From assembly GCA_038373885.1 (NCBI GenBank), contig JAWZYV010012358.1:186001-250000 (forward strand): DNA of 64,000 nucleotides, given 5' to 3'. Each line of letters opens with the position of its first letter. Position 1 is the first letter of the stretch. Positions 47,521 to 59,321 of the stretch are shown here, in pieces. Origin of the DNA: Cheiracanthium punctorium. Taxonomy: Eukaryota > Arthropoda > Arachnida > Araneae > Cheiracanthiidae. A program made the translations under genes and the position numbers. The notes under the pieces were generated by a model. It saw only the letters and a program-made list of their open reading frames with translations, did no database searches and had not been told where the DNA came from.

Positions 47521-49060
47521 ACTTCCTTGTTCGGAGAATAAGGAAGTAATGTGATATCAAAAAATTCGGGGGCCAAATTTCGACAAAAAACCGATTTTGA
47601 CTACTTCTAAATTTCCATTTAAGAATTTTTTTGATGCATCTCATCGTAAGCTGGCATACACGATCATATAAACGCGTCTGCAACTCATTTTGACCAGCGG
47701 CGAGTCTACTTTGGTCAGTTTTTCCAAGCTGCCTGTACGTACGTATGTATGTATCTCGCATAACTCAAAAACTATTAGTCGTAGAACGTCGTTGTTCTAA
47801 CATCTAGTTGTGCACCTCCCCGTTTGGTCTCAATCGAATGGGTAGTTTACATACAGGACCGCCCAAACGATTCGAAATTCATTACGTTTTATGGGCAGAA
47901 ATTCATTGAACTCTCATATCTCAAAAACTATTAGGCGTAGAATGCTGAAACGTTATATTTAGGATTGATGTAACATCTAGTTGTGCACATCCCCTTTCGG
48001 TTTCATTCGACTGGATAGTTTATCTGCAGGACTACCCAAAAGATTCGAAATACATTACGCTCTATGGGCAGAAATGCATTAAAGCATATTTTAGAGATAT
48101 TAGGCAACTTCAAACGTCTCAGAAGTGATTTATGCTGTTAAGGTTTACAAAATGAATTTCTCCATAGAAAGAAAGGTCTTTATCATTTATAGTTCTGCTA
48201 CAGGAACACTCAAAATATTTCCAATACATTGCGGTCAATGGCAATTTTAGGAACATGCATCCATTTCAAGAACAATATCGTCCTACCCTATAGTTAGGTA
48301 ATGGTCCGACCATGGTCACGTGTCTCCCAGAAGAATTACGCCTAAAGTCGCCAAGCTTGGCGACTTTTCGAGTACGTGTGTACGTGTTTAACTCTCCAAT
48401 CTCAAAAACTATTAGTCGTAGAATGTTGAAGCTCCATATATCACATCCCTGTAACATCTAGTTGTGCATGTCGATTTTTGGTTCCCATCTACTGGACGGT
48501 TTATTTACAAGATCACCCAAAAGAATTTCAATACATTAACGGCTATGGACATTTTGAATATATTACAGCTGCTGTCAGTCATTGTTTGGTCCATGCCCAA
48601 AATCTCGCCGTCGACCTTAGCTAGTTTTGCCGAAATATCGAGAAATTTTGCTATAATCAGTAATTTGGTCCATGTCCAAAATATCGTCATTTTTCATCAT
48701 CCTTGGCGAGTTTTGGCGAAATATCTCAAAATTTGGTGATAGTCAGTCATTGTTTGGTCTATGCTTAAGATCTCGCCATATGTCGTCGACCTTGGCGAGT
48801 TATCGAGTTATGGCGATATCGCCAAATTTGGCGCCAAAAATTAATACTTATTTTGCATAACACTAAAACTTTAACCCGTAGAATTTTGAAATTTTGTATT
48901 TAGAACTATTGTAATATCTAATTGTTTCCCTCATCTTTTTTGACTGCAATCGACTGGGTAATTTATCTACAGGGTCACGCAAATGACTTTAAATACATTA
49001 AGAGGTATGAATGCATTCAATTCATTGAAAGTCTGTAGTCAATCACTACTTTGGCTTGGT
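47521..49060 (-). repeat. Dispersed tandem-repeat family, copy 2 (inverted)
   Basis: It opens at 47521 with the near-palindromic end (ACTTCCTTGTTCGGAG then AATAAGGAAGT) and carries the reversed phrases seen at 21780-22864: TGTAACATCTAGTTGTGCA three times, CATTACG(t/c)T(t/c)TATGGGCAG twice about 172 bp apart, and ACTATTAG(t/g)CGTAGAA. Toward the right are about three reversed copies of the 88-bp GCCAAATTTGG unit (48570-48840). It is non-coding. Confidence 0.7.
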
Positions 49061-50228
49061 TGAATTTGTTTTTCTGAAGCTTAGTTTCTCATGATAAAAA
49101 TCTATATTAAAAATTTTTTTCTAGAAAGAAAAATGCGCGTTTCTATTCTCCAATGTATATAGATTTGAAATATGAAAAAAGAAAATTACACGAGTTTTGA
49201 ATCGATTTTGGTCTACAAATTGAGCAGTCAGAGGGTTAACAAGCTCACATCCTGATATAGATTGTATGCCAAGATTTTATGAGAAAACCAAGATATTATT
49301 TTCCAAACAGGACGTAGTTACTTTACATAATAGTCAGAGTTCGACTGCGCTCAGTAATATAATTTATCGGAAAGAATATATATATACTATATCTTATTCA
49401 CTTTTTGAACCATAATTTCTTGCGTAAAATAGTTCATATTTTACATAAGAAATATAGATAAAATATTAGGATGCGTAGGAAATAAAAACAATCGTTGTAC
49501 ATTTTTTTTTTTTTGAGAATCTTTCCGACATTATCTTTTATTTCTTGAATAAAAAAAGAAAGATTTTCTTGTTGTTGTTGTTTGTTTAAAGAAAGGATTA
49601 AAAGAAATGTTGTAACTAAAATTTTAAAATGCTATTTAAATGCATATTTTTTCTTCTAAGCATTAATTAAGATAATCTCTCTGTTCACTTTTTTTAAATG
49701 ATTTAAACTTCTCAGTAATAACGAAGCTTGACGCTTAAAAAGGTTAAGCAGAAAAAATGTTTATGTTACTTAAAACTACAACATTAATACAACATTCTTA
49801 GGATTTCATCAAGTATTAACGGGTTACTTTTAGTAACAGAATATATACTATATTAACTACATTTTAATGTAATGCATTACCTTCAAATTTATTAGAAAGT
49901 GAAAAATAGTTATATGAATATAAGTTTATTTTATTTAAAAATGACTATTAACGCTATGCCAAAATATAGTTTTTTAATATATATATAAATAGAAAATCCC
50001 TGAAGAGCTTTTACTAAAGAGAAGTACGCAATGACAAGAAAAATACAATACGTTCATTTTTTATTCAATGCATTTATTCAAATTTTGGGTTTTATTTAAA
50101 AGCAAATAAGCAATTTTGTTCGAAAATTCTAAAGTGACGTTAATGCCATGTTCAAATATTTTGTAACTTATAAGTGAAAAACACATTGTGAAGATAAGTA
50201 TTACAATTTTTCAAACTTCATGCTTTTG
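49061..50228. other. AT-rich DNA, mostly featureless; polyadenylation signals at the right edge
   Basis: On the minus strand, AATAAA words occur at about 50060-50095, within 200 bp after the stop codon of the candidate exon at 50236. Otherwise nothing is recognised. Confidence 0.35.
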
Positions 50229-50235
50229 GCTTATT

Positions 50236-50306
50236 CTATTCTTTTTGCACAAGTACTTGACACTTAAAATCAAGAGCTTCGTCTTCGAATTCAATTTCCT
50301 CGGTGC
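50236..50306 (-). CDS. Candidate last exon of the BDP1-like gene (uncertain)
   Basis: On the minus strand a T-rich tract ends in AATAAG, followed by an open segment encoding TEEIEFEDEALDFKCQVLVQ and a TAG stop. Downstream are several AATAAA signals. The segment is entered with two bases of a split codon. It would be in phase with the SANT exon if that exon used its alternative donor T|GTAAAA (exon end 53432). It would be out of phase with the other donor G|GTAATG. No intermediate exon was found in the 3.1-kb gap. I have no family evidence for the peptide, so it could belong to another gene or be chance. Confidence 0.35.
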
Positions 50307-50311
50307 CTTAT

Positions 50312-52285
50312 TTGAAAAAAAAGAAGGATTGTTAATTAAAATTATAATAGATTTATAAAGTTTAAAAAAAATAAATACAGTTTATTAATACAGCTAAGTC
50401 CAAGATTAAGACTGAAAAATATCTGGAATATAGTATGAACAACAGTAACAATTTTGTAGTTATATTAAACAAAATCCCTCATAAGCACTTCAATAACATT
50501 GTTAAATAGATATTATTTATATTAACTAAAGTAACTTTATATTGTTCTGCGGAATTTTTCAAAAATCATTGAAAATTAAACAAGGCGATTTTGCTTACTT
50601 GGGTGTTTTAGTTCAATTGAGTCTAATTCTCGTGATTGATAGGATATTTATATATATAAAATAAGTCTGTTGTCTAATTATACAAATGATAAATTTTATT
50701 AGACTGCTTTTCATTTGTAAGTTTGTACTCATCGTAAAACAATTTATATAATATAGTTGAGACTGGGTTCAAAAGTAACACAGGCCAATTGTAATATTTC
50801 ATATTTAATAACGTGATTTAATTTTTACAGATGTCAAGATATGGCAGTATGGTACAGCACCCTCTAACATTTCAAGGATGAAAACTGAAAAGAAATTAGT
50901 TGAGATATATGCGTGCTATTATGGATAACGTTTTTTTTTTTTTTTTTTTTTTTTTTTTTCCTTCTCTCAAGAGTCAAATATAGCTTCGTTAAGTTTTTGC
51001 TTCTAGCACGAAACATGTACTGCATAACTACTTAAGAGTGTATCAATTTCTCGTAGTTTTATTCATATTCTACTGTGTACGTTAGTTAATATTATTGCAC
51101 ATTTCAATGCAATCCAATAATAGCATCAAAACAGCATCATGGTACCAATTGTAACTAGAGATCGGATAGTGCGAATAACTGTAACATTTGTATCACTTCA
51201 AAAAAGACGGCACCCATGTGTATATAAAAGGTGAATACTAATATGAATGCTTAAACTATTTTTCCGAGTACATTTTCGGGACCAGGTACGCAAATTTCGG
51301 TCAAAAAATCGATTATTATTTTTTTAGTGCATTAAATACTTATTTGATCTTTCTAACGACATGTTACACTTGTTTATCTGAAAAACAGACGTATTAGAAA
51401 TTTTTATATTTGCCTAAGGCACTTCATAGTTTATATGCCATCCAAAAATCTTTAAAACGGATTTTCTCAAAACTATGGATTTTACAGATTCGTGTTCCTT
51501 TTCCTCAATATATAATATACTTATGAACTTAATTTTTTCATGACAGATATATCCTATCATATTACATACTTTAACATGACGGTTTGTTGACATATTGAGA
51601 ATTATTCGTTTTAGGCAGCAATATTCTATCAAAAATGCAAATTTAAAAGTGATTTTCAGTAAAAAATTAATAATATTTTTTAATTGTTAGAAAAAACTGG
51701 CGGGTTAAAGTATGTAAAATATTTTATTCTAACTGCTGTTAAAATTTTGTACCATTATCTTTTACCCTTTCTGAGAAAAAGGTACATAAAGTTGATGAAT
51801 TTAACACGGCGAAGATTATAACTCACACTAATCTGGTTAAATTCGTTTTACTTTAATCCAATAATTGAACTAACCTTCAATAAGGAACATTTAATAATTG
51901 AACGATAATTCCATAAGTTCACTACCACCACTATACTGAATTTGATTTGGAGGGTCGGGGAAAGGATTATTTTTGCCGTTAAATTTTATGGGCTATACAG
52001 GTGAAAGGTTCAGCAAAACAAGATTATTTATGTCAAGGGGTAGAGATTTGAGGAAGGGTTGTCTGTTCCTTTAACTAAAAATAAATAAGCAAAAATTATT
52101 CGGGTTTTTTTTATTTTTTTTTTCATTTATTTTCTACACATTCTACCTTCCAGTATCAAGCCCTATTTCTCATCCAACCACCTCGGATAATAAAAAATAT
52201 ACAAAAACACCTCACATAGTAAAAAGTAGAAAGATTACGATACGAAAACTATCCTCTCATTAATTTTCGAAAAGTTACACTTTTT
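50312..52285. other. Presumed intron, AT-rich
   Basis: A 29-T run lies at 50931-50959. No exon was recognised. If the terminal exon call is right this is intronic. Confidence 0.35.
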
Positions 52286-52698
52286 TAATTTGTATACGAT
52301 CCCCGTACAGAAAATTCCCAGTTGGTAAGATGTGTCCCACACGCTAATCAGGTGACATACAAAGTTTAAGGATTATATCCCAAGAAGTTTCCTAGAAATG
52401 AAGATAAATATAATGCTGACTTAAACCATATTTCAATGGCTCTCGAAGGAAAAAAAAATCACGTGGAACGATCGAATTTCAGGGATCCTGCGAAAATTAC
52501 GAAAGAATTTTTTTTTTTTTCCACTCTATCAATAAATGGTACATTCAAAATCATGTATAGCCCCCGATGATCTTTCTTTAAAGATACCGCTGAGACGTTG
52601 TGTGATGGAAGGCTGAAATTTGGAGCATCACCTCATTAGTTAATGGGGCACATTTTACTAACTGGGAATTTTTCCTGCTGGGGTCGTGCACAAATTTA
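52286..52698. mobile_element. Palindromic MITE with inverted ends of about 75 bp
   Basis: The left end TTAATTTGTATACGATCCCC and the right end read inward TTAAATTTGTGCACGACCCC continue inward in parallel (AAATTCCCAGTT, GTCCCA/GCCCCA, AGGTGA). The interior of about 250 bp is non-coding. Its right end coincides with the TTAA used by the piggyBac-type MITE at 52700, so the two elements touch or are nested. Confidence 0.7.
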
Positions 52699-52699
52699 A

Positions 52700-53170
52700 C
52701 CCTTTAACGCGCAGTGTTCCCGCTCTGGGAACACCAAACTCTGACGTTTTGACTGTTACCAGTCACGAAGAATAGATTTGATTTCTATAAAAATAGTTGC
52801 GGGTGACATACCTCCACGAGAATCCTTCATTTTTTAGCACGTCATTTCTCGTAAAAAAATTGTCACGATTATTTTTAACAGAACTGACACTGCTGAAAAA
52901 TGGAAAAATACGAGAACAGCTGGATAGATTGCCCAATGCTGAAAAAAGGGCAGGCGTTGCCATCGCTCGACTTAACTACCAGCAAGATGGCGGACGATCG
53001 AAACGTTCATCGCGTGACACAGATCTAGAGACCCTTCGTCAAAAAAGGGTCTCTAGATCTGTGGCACGCGAAGAATGTTTCGATCGTCCGCCATCTTGAT
53101 GGTAGTTAAGTCGAGCGATGGCAACGGCTACCCTTTTTTCAGCATTGGGAAAGGGTTGTGTCTCAAAGGG
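52700..53170. mobile_element. piggyBac-type MITE, copy 3, complete, with large internal hairpin
   Basis: Flanked by TTAA (52696-52699 and 53171-53174), with ends CCCTTTAACGCGCAGTG and, inward from the right, CCCTTTGAGACACAACCC. Positions about 52932-53149 form an almost perfect palindrome with arms of about 105 bp meeting near 53040 (CTAGAGACCCTT / AAGGGTCTCTAG). The arms contain AAGATGGCGGACGATCG. It lies downstream of the SANT exon on the gene's strand. It has no coding capacity. Confidence 0.88.
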
Positions 53171-53312
53171 TTAAAAAGTGTCCCTTTTTGCATTTGAACA
53201 AGTCAAAAAATACTTTTCTTAGTGCAGCATTTTTTTCCGACCTTATTTTGAACATTTTTTCAATTTACACTGCCCACATATCTCTAATATATAAACAATT
53301 AAAAACCGTTAC

Positions 53313-53335
53313 CACCTTTTTGGGACACCCTGTAT
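53313..53335 (-). repeat. Isolated mariner-like terminus
   Basis: Reads ATACAGGGTGTCCCAAAAAG on the minus strand, a common mariner end. No partner end or transposase was found. Confidence 0.3.
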
Positions 53336-53418
53336 ATGCATAGGGAGGCATATAAGTTACATCCAAGAAATTTATCAAAGATTTTTCTTAAAAAAAAAAA
53401 AAAAACTACCAACATTAC

Positions 53419-53779
53419 CCTTTCTTTTTACACTGGCGAATGTCAGCTGTGACACTTTCCTTGCAATGAAGTGGTTTCGTCCATACTTGTCTCTTCTGTT
53501 CTGTTTCTGAGGCATTATCTAACGCAGGATTTTTAGCATCTTCTCTTGAATTTAGTTCATTAAATATACTTTTTGGATTATTTTTAGCAAACTCATTTAA
53601 AGAATCAGCATTAAATGCATGTTTTTCAAACATAGCTCTTTCCATGCGATCTGGGTCCGAACTTAATTCATACTCGAATTTATGCTTTAACGTATTTCGA
53701 CTTCTATTGGAAAACAGTTGCTCCATCATGTCAAAATCAGACCCCACTAGGCTTACGGCTTTGTAGAATTTTTCTGTCT
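53419..53779 (-). CDS. BDP1: BDP1 (TFIIIB B'') exon: second half of SANT/Myb domain
   Basis: BDP1 is a TFIIIB subunit that, with TBP and BRF1, recruits RNA polymerase III in the nucleus; its SANT domain contacts TBP-BRF1-DNA. On the minus strand, an acceptor TGCATTTCAG precedes the open segment TEKFYKAVSLVGSDFDMMEQ followed by LFSNRSRNTLKHKF. This is the hallmark order of the BDP1 SANT domain (FYxALSxxGxDFxxMxxLFPxRxRxxLKxKF). A hydrophilic post-SANT region follows. The exon begins with AG, which completes a GAG codon with the final G of the upstream exon. Two donors are possible: G|GTAATG (end 53419) or T|GTAAAA (end 53432). The intron on its 5' side is about 7 kb and full of mobile DNA. The family call is from memory, without a search. 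Confidence 0.85.
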
Positions 53780-53789
53780 CTGAAATGCA

Positions 53790-54460
53790 TACAACGTATA
53801 TTAATGACTATGCCATTTTATCTCTCAATATCTTTTATTGAAAAATCTGTCTCAAAAATGTGACATAAGACAGCGACATAAGAATGCGACATAAACGTAT
53901 GCGACATAATTTGACATGTATTTAAATACTATTAGTTCATAACAGCTTTAATCAATTGTTACAACATTTCGTAAGCTGTAGAATATGCTTCACATGTATT
54001 TTTAATGACTATGTCATTTTATCTCTCAACGCCCTTTATTGTAAAATGTGTCCCAAAAATGCGACATAAAAGTATGCGACAGAATTTTACATGTATTTAA
54101 ATGCTATTAGTTTACAACAGCTTTAATCTATTGTTACAATATTTCGTAAGCTGTAGAATATGCTTCACATGCATTTTTTACATATATTTAAATACTATTA
54201 GTTCACAGCAGCTTTAATCTATTGTTACAATATTTCGTCAGCTGTAGACTATGCATCACATGTATTCTTCTATAAATAGGTTACACTCATAAAAATTTCA
54301 ACATAGGGTTACCAGGCAAAATACGCGAAAGATGAGCGATAAAATGACAAAGTCAATTAATATCGTTTTAATATGGAAAATAATGAAACTAAAAAATCAG
54401 GGGGGTTTAGGGGGATCTCCCCCTGTCGAGGCTCGAACAGCCTAGTTTTATATATATATA
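53790..54460. repeat. Dispersed repeat, copy 1, with internal tandem units
   Basis: Phrases such as ATTTTATCTCTCAA, ATGCGACATAA, TTTAAATACTATTAGTTCA and ACAGCTTTAATC recur two to three times in tandem at 53800-54260. The right end carries GGGGGATCTCCCCCTG and GAGGCTCGAA. The same blocks occur reversed at 62560-62895. It begins immediately upstream of the SANT exon. Confidence 0.7.
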
Positions 54461-55255
54461 TCATGTATACAGACACACACACACACATACATATAGGGGA
54501 AGGTGGCCCAAAATGATCCCCTTAAGGTTAAAACTTGTATAGAATAACATAAATGTTTAAGTAAAACTTTGACCTTTTGCTAGCATATTTTACACTATAT
54601 TTTGCATCATAAACACATTTTAATACTATCTTAAAATCAAACTGATTGATGAAGAAAAACGAATTTTTTCAAAGTATGTAAAGTATAATTTTACCCTCAA
54701 CACAAAATGATCCTTTGAAGTAATTTTAAATTGTGTTTTATCGCTAAATGAAAGATGTAAAAGTAATTATGACTATACATTAAGTTGAATAAATTGTACA
54801 ATCATGCAGTATGAGTGATTTATGAAAATTTTAAAATAAAAATGTGTCACAAACGATAAAATGGAATATTTTAAAATTTTAATTTAAAAATTGTGACCTA
54901 GAATAAACGCAGAAATAAATTCAATAATGTAATGGGGAGTCCCGCATTTTGAGAACAAATAAAGGGCTGTTATGACGTCTAGGACTTGAGTTTGTTCAGT
55001 CGAGCAGTCATTTTACCTGGTAATATGGATTCCCACTTTAGGTCATAATACTGGAACACGCCAAGAAACATAACAAACTTAGCAAGTGTAATTCACATCT
55101 AAAAACATACTCTATTCAATAAACCAAGTCATATTTCTCCATATTAAGGACTGTTTTTCTAAATAAAAGGTAAATTTAGAGTCTTACCTCAGAAGAGATA
55201 TGATAAAACCCAGATTTATTAAAAATTCTACTCTAATATCACAGATGGTTACAAA
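54461..55255. other. Intronic AT-rich DNA
   Basis: TA and CA microsatellites at 54450-54495; nothing else recognised. Confidence 0.4.
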
Positions 55256-55560
55256 AGAGTTGCTGTGACGTCACGGAGGGACAGATTTGTCACAGGACTG
55301 TCACATGCAAGTCACATTGTGAGTTGTGACTAATGTGACTCCACTGTGTGGTCACTGCGAAGTTTATTTGTGAAGAGTCACCAGGTGACGTCGCTGTGAA
55401 GTCACCTTGTGAGTAGTATGTGATCGATCGCTTAGTGACTCCACTGTAAAGTCACTAAGCGACCGATCAGATACACATCATCATCACAAAAAATCACTGC
55501 TGATTTTTAGGACTTCAAAATGACGTCAAACTTGCCGTTTGTTGTGACTTTAGAAACAAA
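55255..55560. repeat. GTGAC/GTCAC-rich block with a 19-bp-stem hairpin
   Basis: The words GTGAC and GTCAC occur well over ten times in 300 bp, in both orientations. Positions 55422-55468 form a hairpin whose arms include TCGCTTAGTGACT and AGTCACTAAGCGA around a 9-base loop. A weaker GTCGC/GTCAC-rich stretch occurs at 59560-59700. This could be the core of a fold-back or tandem-derived element; the origin is unknown. Confidence 0.6.
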
Positions 55561-56880
55561 CTTATTTTTACTAACATTTTGTAGTATTTTCTTTCGTCAA
55601 ATATTTTATGAATAAATCCGAAAATGATAATGAGTATTTGACTACCATCTCGCGGTTATTAAGTAATGGAATGTAGTTGAATTTATTAATTTTAAAAATA
55701 AGTTATTTCGTTTAAACAAAAGAATATTTTTTCTAAAAATATTATTCTGGAAAATAGGAATATTAAAGGAATATATTAGGAAAATAGGAAAAATATTCTG
55801 AAAAATTTCTAAAAATACTATTCTAAAAATATTATTCTGAAAACTAAGTATATGTGCGTAAAGTTGAAAATCCCCTTTCATATCCCCGTGGTATGTATAT
55901 TTCAGTACCATATATGCGTTTCCATTCCGGAGTAGGGGGGGGGGTTGACGATCTGGTATTTTAAACCTTATTCTTACTAAATACAAATGTCTTAAACTTC
56001 AATGTTTTTTTTTTTTAATAATTGCTTTAAATTTTCGGAGGGAGCCTGGGATTCCTCCCCCTCCCTTCAAATACGCCCATGGTAAGTTTGAGAGTTCTCC
56101 TAGGAAAATTTTGAGATTAAGCTACAGGTCTAAGCCAAACATTTCTTATTTACTTCATCTAATGCATGTTTTTCTAATTGATTTTATTCATTTTTATATG
56201 TAATCACATTCAGGCAAAATATCGAAAAAAAAACTTACTCCTCATACCTTTATATATGTACATATACGAAATATGTATGTAATATATCAAACCTCGTAAA
56301 TACGAGGTGTCCTCCAATGCTAGAAGGAAAAAATAGTACCATTAGCAGTCTCTCCAACATAAAAAAGTAACCAGTGTAGTAGCCATTTTCTTAATTTTAG
56401 TTGCCAGAAGAGTAGAATTTTTGCATGATTTTGTAGTTACGAAATAAGCATACGCCATTCAGCTTCATTTAAGGAATGAATAAAATGAAGAATTACTGTG
56501 TTTACTTGAGTAATAGTCGCCCTCGCATAATAGTAGCATCCCCGTTATGAAGCATAAAAAATCGTCAAAGAATTCCTCACATAAAGTGGCAGTCACATAT
56601 TTGACCCTCATTTATGTCTATAAGAATATTAGTATAAAAAGAAAATATCTCTTTTTTGTGTGCATGACGAAAAGATTATTTAATGTACGGCAGATACTCT
56701 GAAATTAGTTGTTAAGTTAGAAATTTTATTAAAATATCTGTACTGTTTTAGCTTTAGAGTGTACAAATATTATATAGTAGATTTTCCCGCATAATAGTCG
56801 CACCTAGAGTTTCACCATGAAAAATTGGCAAAAAAAAGGGCGGCTATTACGCGAGTAATTGGAAATCTGACTTACGGCCA
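55561..56880. other. Intronic DNA with AT repeats
   Basis: At 55725-55845 the phrase (T)CTAAAAATA(t/c)TATTCT(g) recurs several times. The 114-codon minus frame here is low complexity and not a gene. Confidence 0.4.
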
Positions 56881-56884
56881 ATTA

Positions 56885-57085
56885 TCTAAGCTAGAGATTT
56901 AGGGCGAGAGTGGGACTGCTCTCCATGGTGGACTTTCTAAAGGGTACTAACCCTTATTTACGTGAAGTTTGAGAAAAACCACGGAAAAATCCAAACGGTT
57001 AAGTCGGCGGACGCGACCTCGTTTCGTCTCCCAGCACAAAGCGCCAGCGCTATGCCACTGGTGGGGCTATGTGGAGTAAACATGG
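56885..57085 (-). mobile_element. Diverged tRNA-derived SINE
   Basis: On the minus strand the head has an A-box-like TGGCATAGCGCTGG (about 57055). The stretch around CCAAACGGTTAAGTCGGCGG on the plus strand resembles CCAGACCGTTAGATCGACAG in the SINE at 9045-9275, as do the following AAGGGTACTAACCC/AAGGGGTTCTAACG blocks. The B box is eroded. It is an older relative of the same SINE family. Confidence 0.55.
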
Positions 57086-57544
57086 TACAAAACTTCATGC
57101 GTATTATCAACAGAGCATATAGTACATTTATTTTCATAGAACAATTAAAAAAAATAGATTAGAATATTTATGAACGACCAATAGAGCAAATTTGAAAAGA
57201 AAAGGGAGTTGACAAAAACCTAAATCTGATTTTAAAATTAGTCGCCTGGAGAAAGGTACAAATGGCCAAAAACTTGAAGATAGTATGAAATGGCGTTTTT
57301 TTTTTATTAAAAAAAAATCGGCCAAGTCACCAAATCTTTAAATTAGTAGCAAAAGTGTCCTTTTTAATCATCGGTAGACACCTTGTAAATATGTAGCACT
57401 TTATAAATTTATTTCATAACAGAAGGGAAAAAAATCAATAATTCCATTACCCTTTCCGAATGAATAATTCAATAAAACAGTGCATTATCTCCTTAAATTA
57501 ATTTATAAAAAATATTTTCAAGATTTTTAATTTATATTTATTAA
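57086..57544. other. Intronic AT-rich DNA
   Basis: Nothing recognised. Confidence 0.4.
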
Positions 57545-59321
57545 CTAGCTGAAGTACCCGTCCTCGACGGGTTAGTGAATGAAAATTTCCAAAAAGCAAG
57601 AACTTTCATCAGCATTGTAGGAGTACACAGAATGGATGTAGTATGTTGCCAAAGTAAAGAAAGCGAAGTTATAATTTGCATGTATTGTTAAAATATTACA
57701 GGTTAGAGTGTAACTAAGTAATATCATTTCATTCGCTTTAGTCGTAATTCTGTGATGCGCGAACGAATATTTACGCATATTGAAATAATTTTCGCAAAAT
57801 ATTAAAATTTAATCAACATTTTTTGAAAAATTTGAAGCCTAGAATTTAAGTTGAGTGACAACCTATCATGTCACCCAAATTCGTTTCATTCCCTGCAGTC
57901 TTTATTTCGTGATGCTGGAACAAATTTTCAGCATTTTAAAACGATTTTCGAAAAATCTCAAAATGTAAGCAAAATATTTTTAAAATTCAACGCCTATAAA
58001 TTAAGATTAGCAACTACCTACCATATCACTCAATTTCGTATCATTCGTATTAGTCGTTATTACTTGATGTTTGAAGAAATATAAACGTATTTTGAAAGAA
58101 TTTTCACAAAGTCTCAAAATCTAATAAAAATGTTTAAAAATTGGACTCCTATAGTTTATGTTGAGCAACCATCTATCGTGTGACCAAATTTCATATCATT
58201 CGCTTTAGTCGTTATTACGTAATACGGGAACAAAGATTCACTCAGTTTTGAACGATTTTCACAAAATCTCGAAATCTGATGGATTTTTTTTTTAATTAGA
58301 TGCTTATAGTTTAAGGTGAGTGACAACCTATCATTTCACCAAATATCATTTTTTCACCTTTGCAGTTAATACGTGATGTGCGAACACAAATTTACGCAGT
58401 TTGAAATGATTTTCTCAAATTTTCAAAATTAAATCAAGATTTATTAAAAATTCGACGCCTATGTTTTAAGTTGAGTGACCACCTATCATGTCACTCAATT
58501 TCATATCATTCGCTTCATTCGTTTTTACGTGATGCTTGAACACAAATTTACGCAGTTTGAAAGGATTTTCGCAAAATCTCAAAATCCAATCAAGATTTTT
58601 TTTAAATTGGACGCCTATGTTTTAAGTTGAGTGACCACCTATCATGACACCCAATTTCACATCATTCGCTTCAGTCGTTTTTGCGTGATGCTTGAACACA
58701 AATTTACGCAGTTTGAAACGATTTTCCCAAAATCTGAAAATCTAATCAAGATTTTTTAAAAATTCGACGCCTATGTTTTAAGTTGAGTGACCACCTATCA
58801 TGACACCCAATTTCATATCATTCGCTTCAGTCGTTTTTACGTGATGCTTGAACACAAATTTATGCAGTTTGAAACGATTTTCGCAAAATCTGAAAATCTA
58901 ATCAAGATTTTTTTTAAATTCGACGCCTATGTTTTAAGTTGAGTGACCACCTATCATGTCACTCAATTTCATATCATTCGCTTCCTTCGTTTTTACGTGA
59001 TGCTTGAACACAAATTTACGCAGTTTGAAAGGATTTTCGCAAAATCTCAAAATCCAATCAAGATTTTTTTTAAATTGGACGCCTTTGTTTTAAGTTGAGT
59101 GACCACCTATCATGACACCCAATTTCATATCATTCGCTTCAGTCGTTTTTACGTGATGCTTAAACAAAAAAAGCGTCACGGACAGAATGACAGAATGACA
59201 GACAGACAAACTTTTTTTTGAGGGTCGCATCGGATTCCCGGGTGCTTGAAACGGATAGAAATCGCAAAATTTTTGAATTCCGAGAAATGTACAGACAAAA
59301 GTCTAATTTTATTTATGTAGA
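57545..59321 (-). mobile_element. Non-autonomous Helitron with 156-bp internal tandem repeats, copy 2
   Basis: Same family and orientation as 45799-47097. It starts TCTACATAAATAAAATTAG (from 59321) and ends with a perfect 7-bp-stem hairpin (ACCCGTC, loop CTC, GACGGGT on the plus strand), ACTTCAG and CTAG (57548-57545), between A and T. It has about nine 156-bp units; clear starts are near 58462, 58619, 58774, 58930 and 59086. It lies within the large intron before the SANT exon. Confidence 0.88.

Noticed and set aside
52763..53099. Frames of 66 and 100 codons in the piggyBac-type MITE
   Set aside because: They fall in the palindromic MITE; both strands are open because of the inverted repeat.
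55642..55986. 114-codon minus-strand frame
   Set aside because: Low-complexity F/I/N-rich repeat derived from AATATT-type tandem words.
58450..59160. CRISPR-like regular array
   Set aside because: The 156-bp units are contiguous tandem repeats without spacers, lie inside a Helitron and the genome is eukaryotic.
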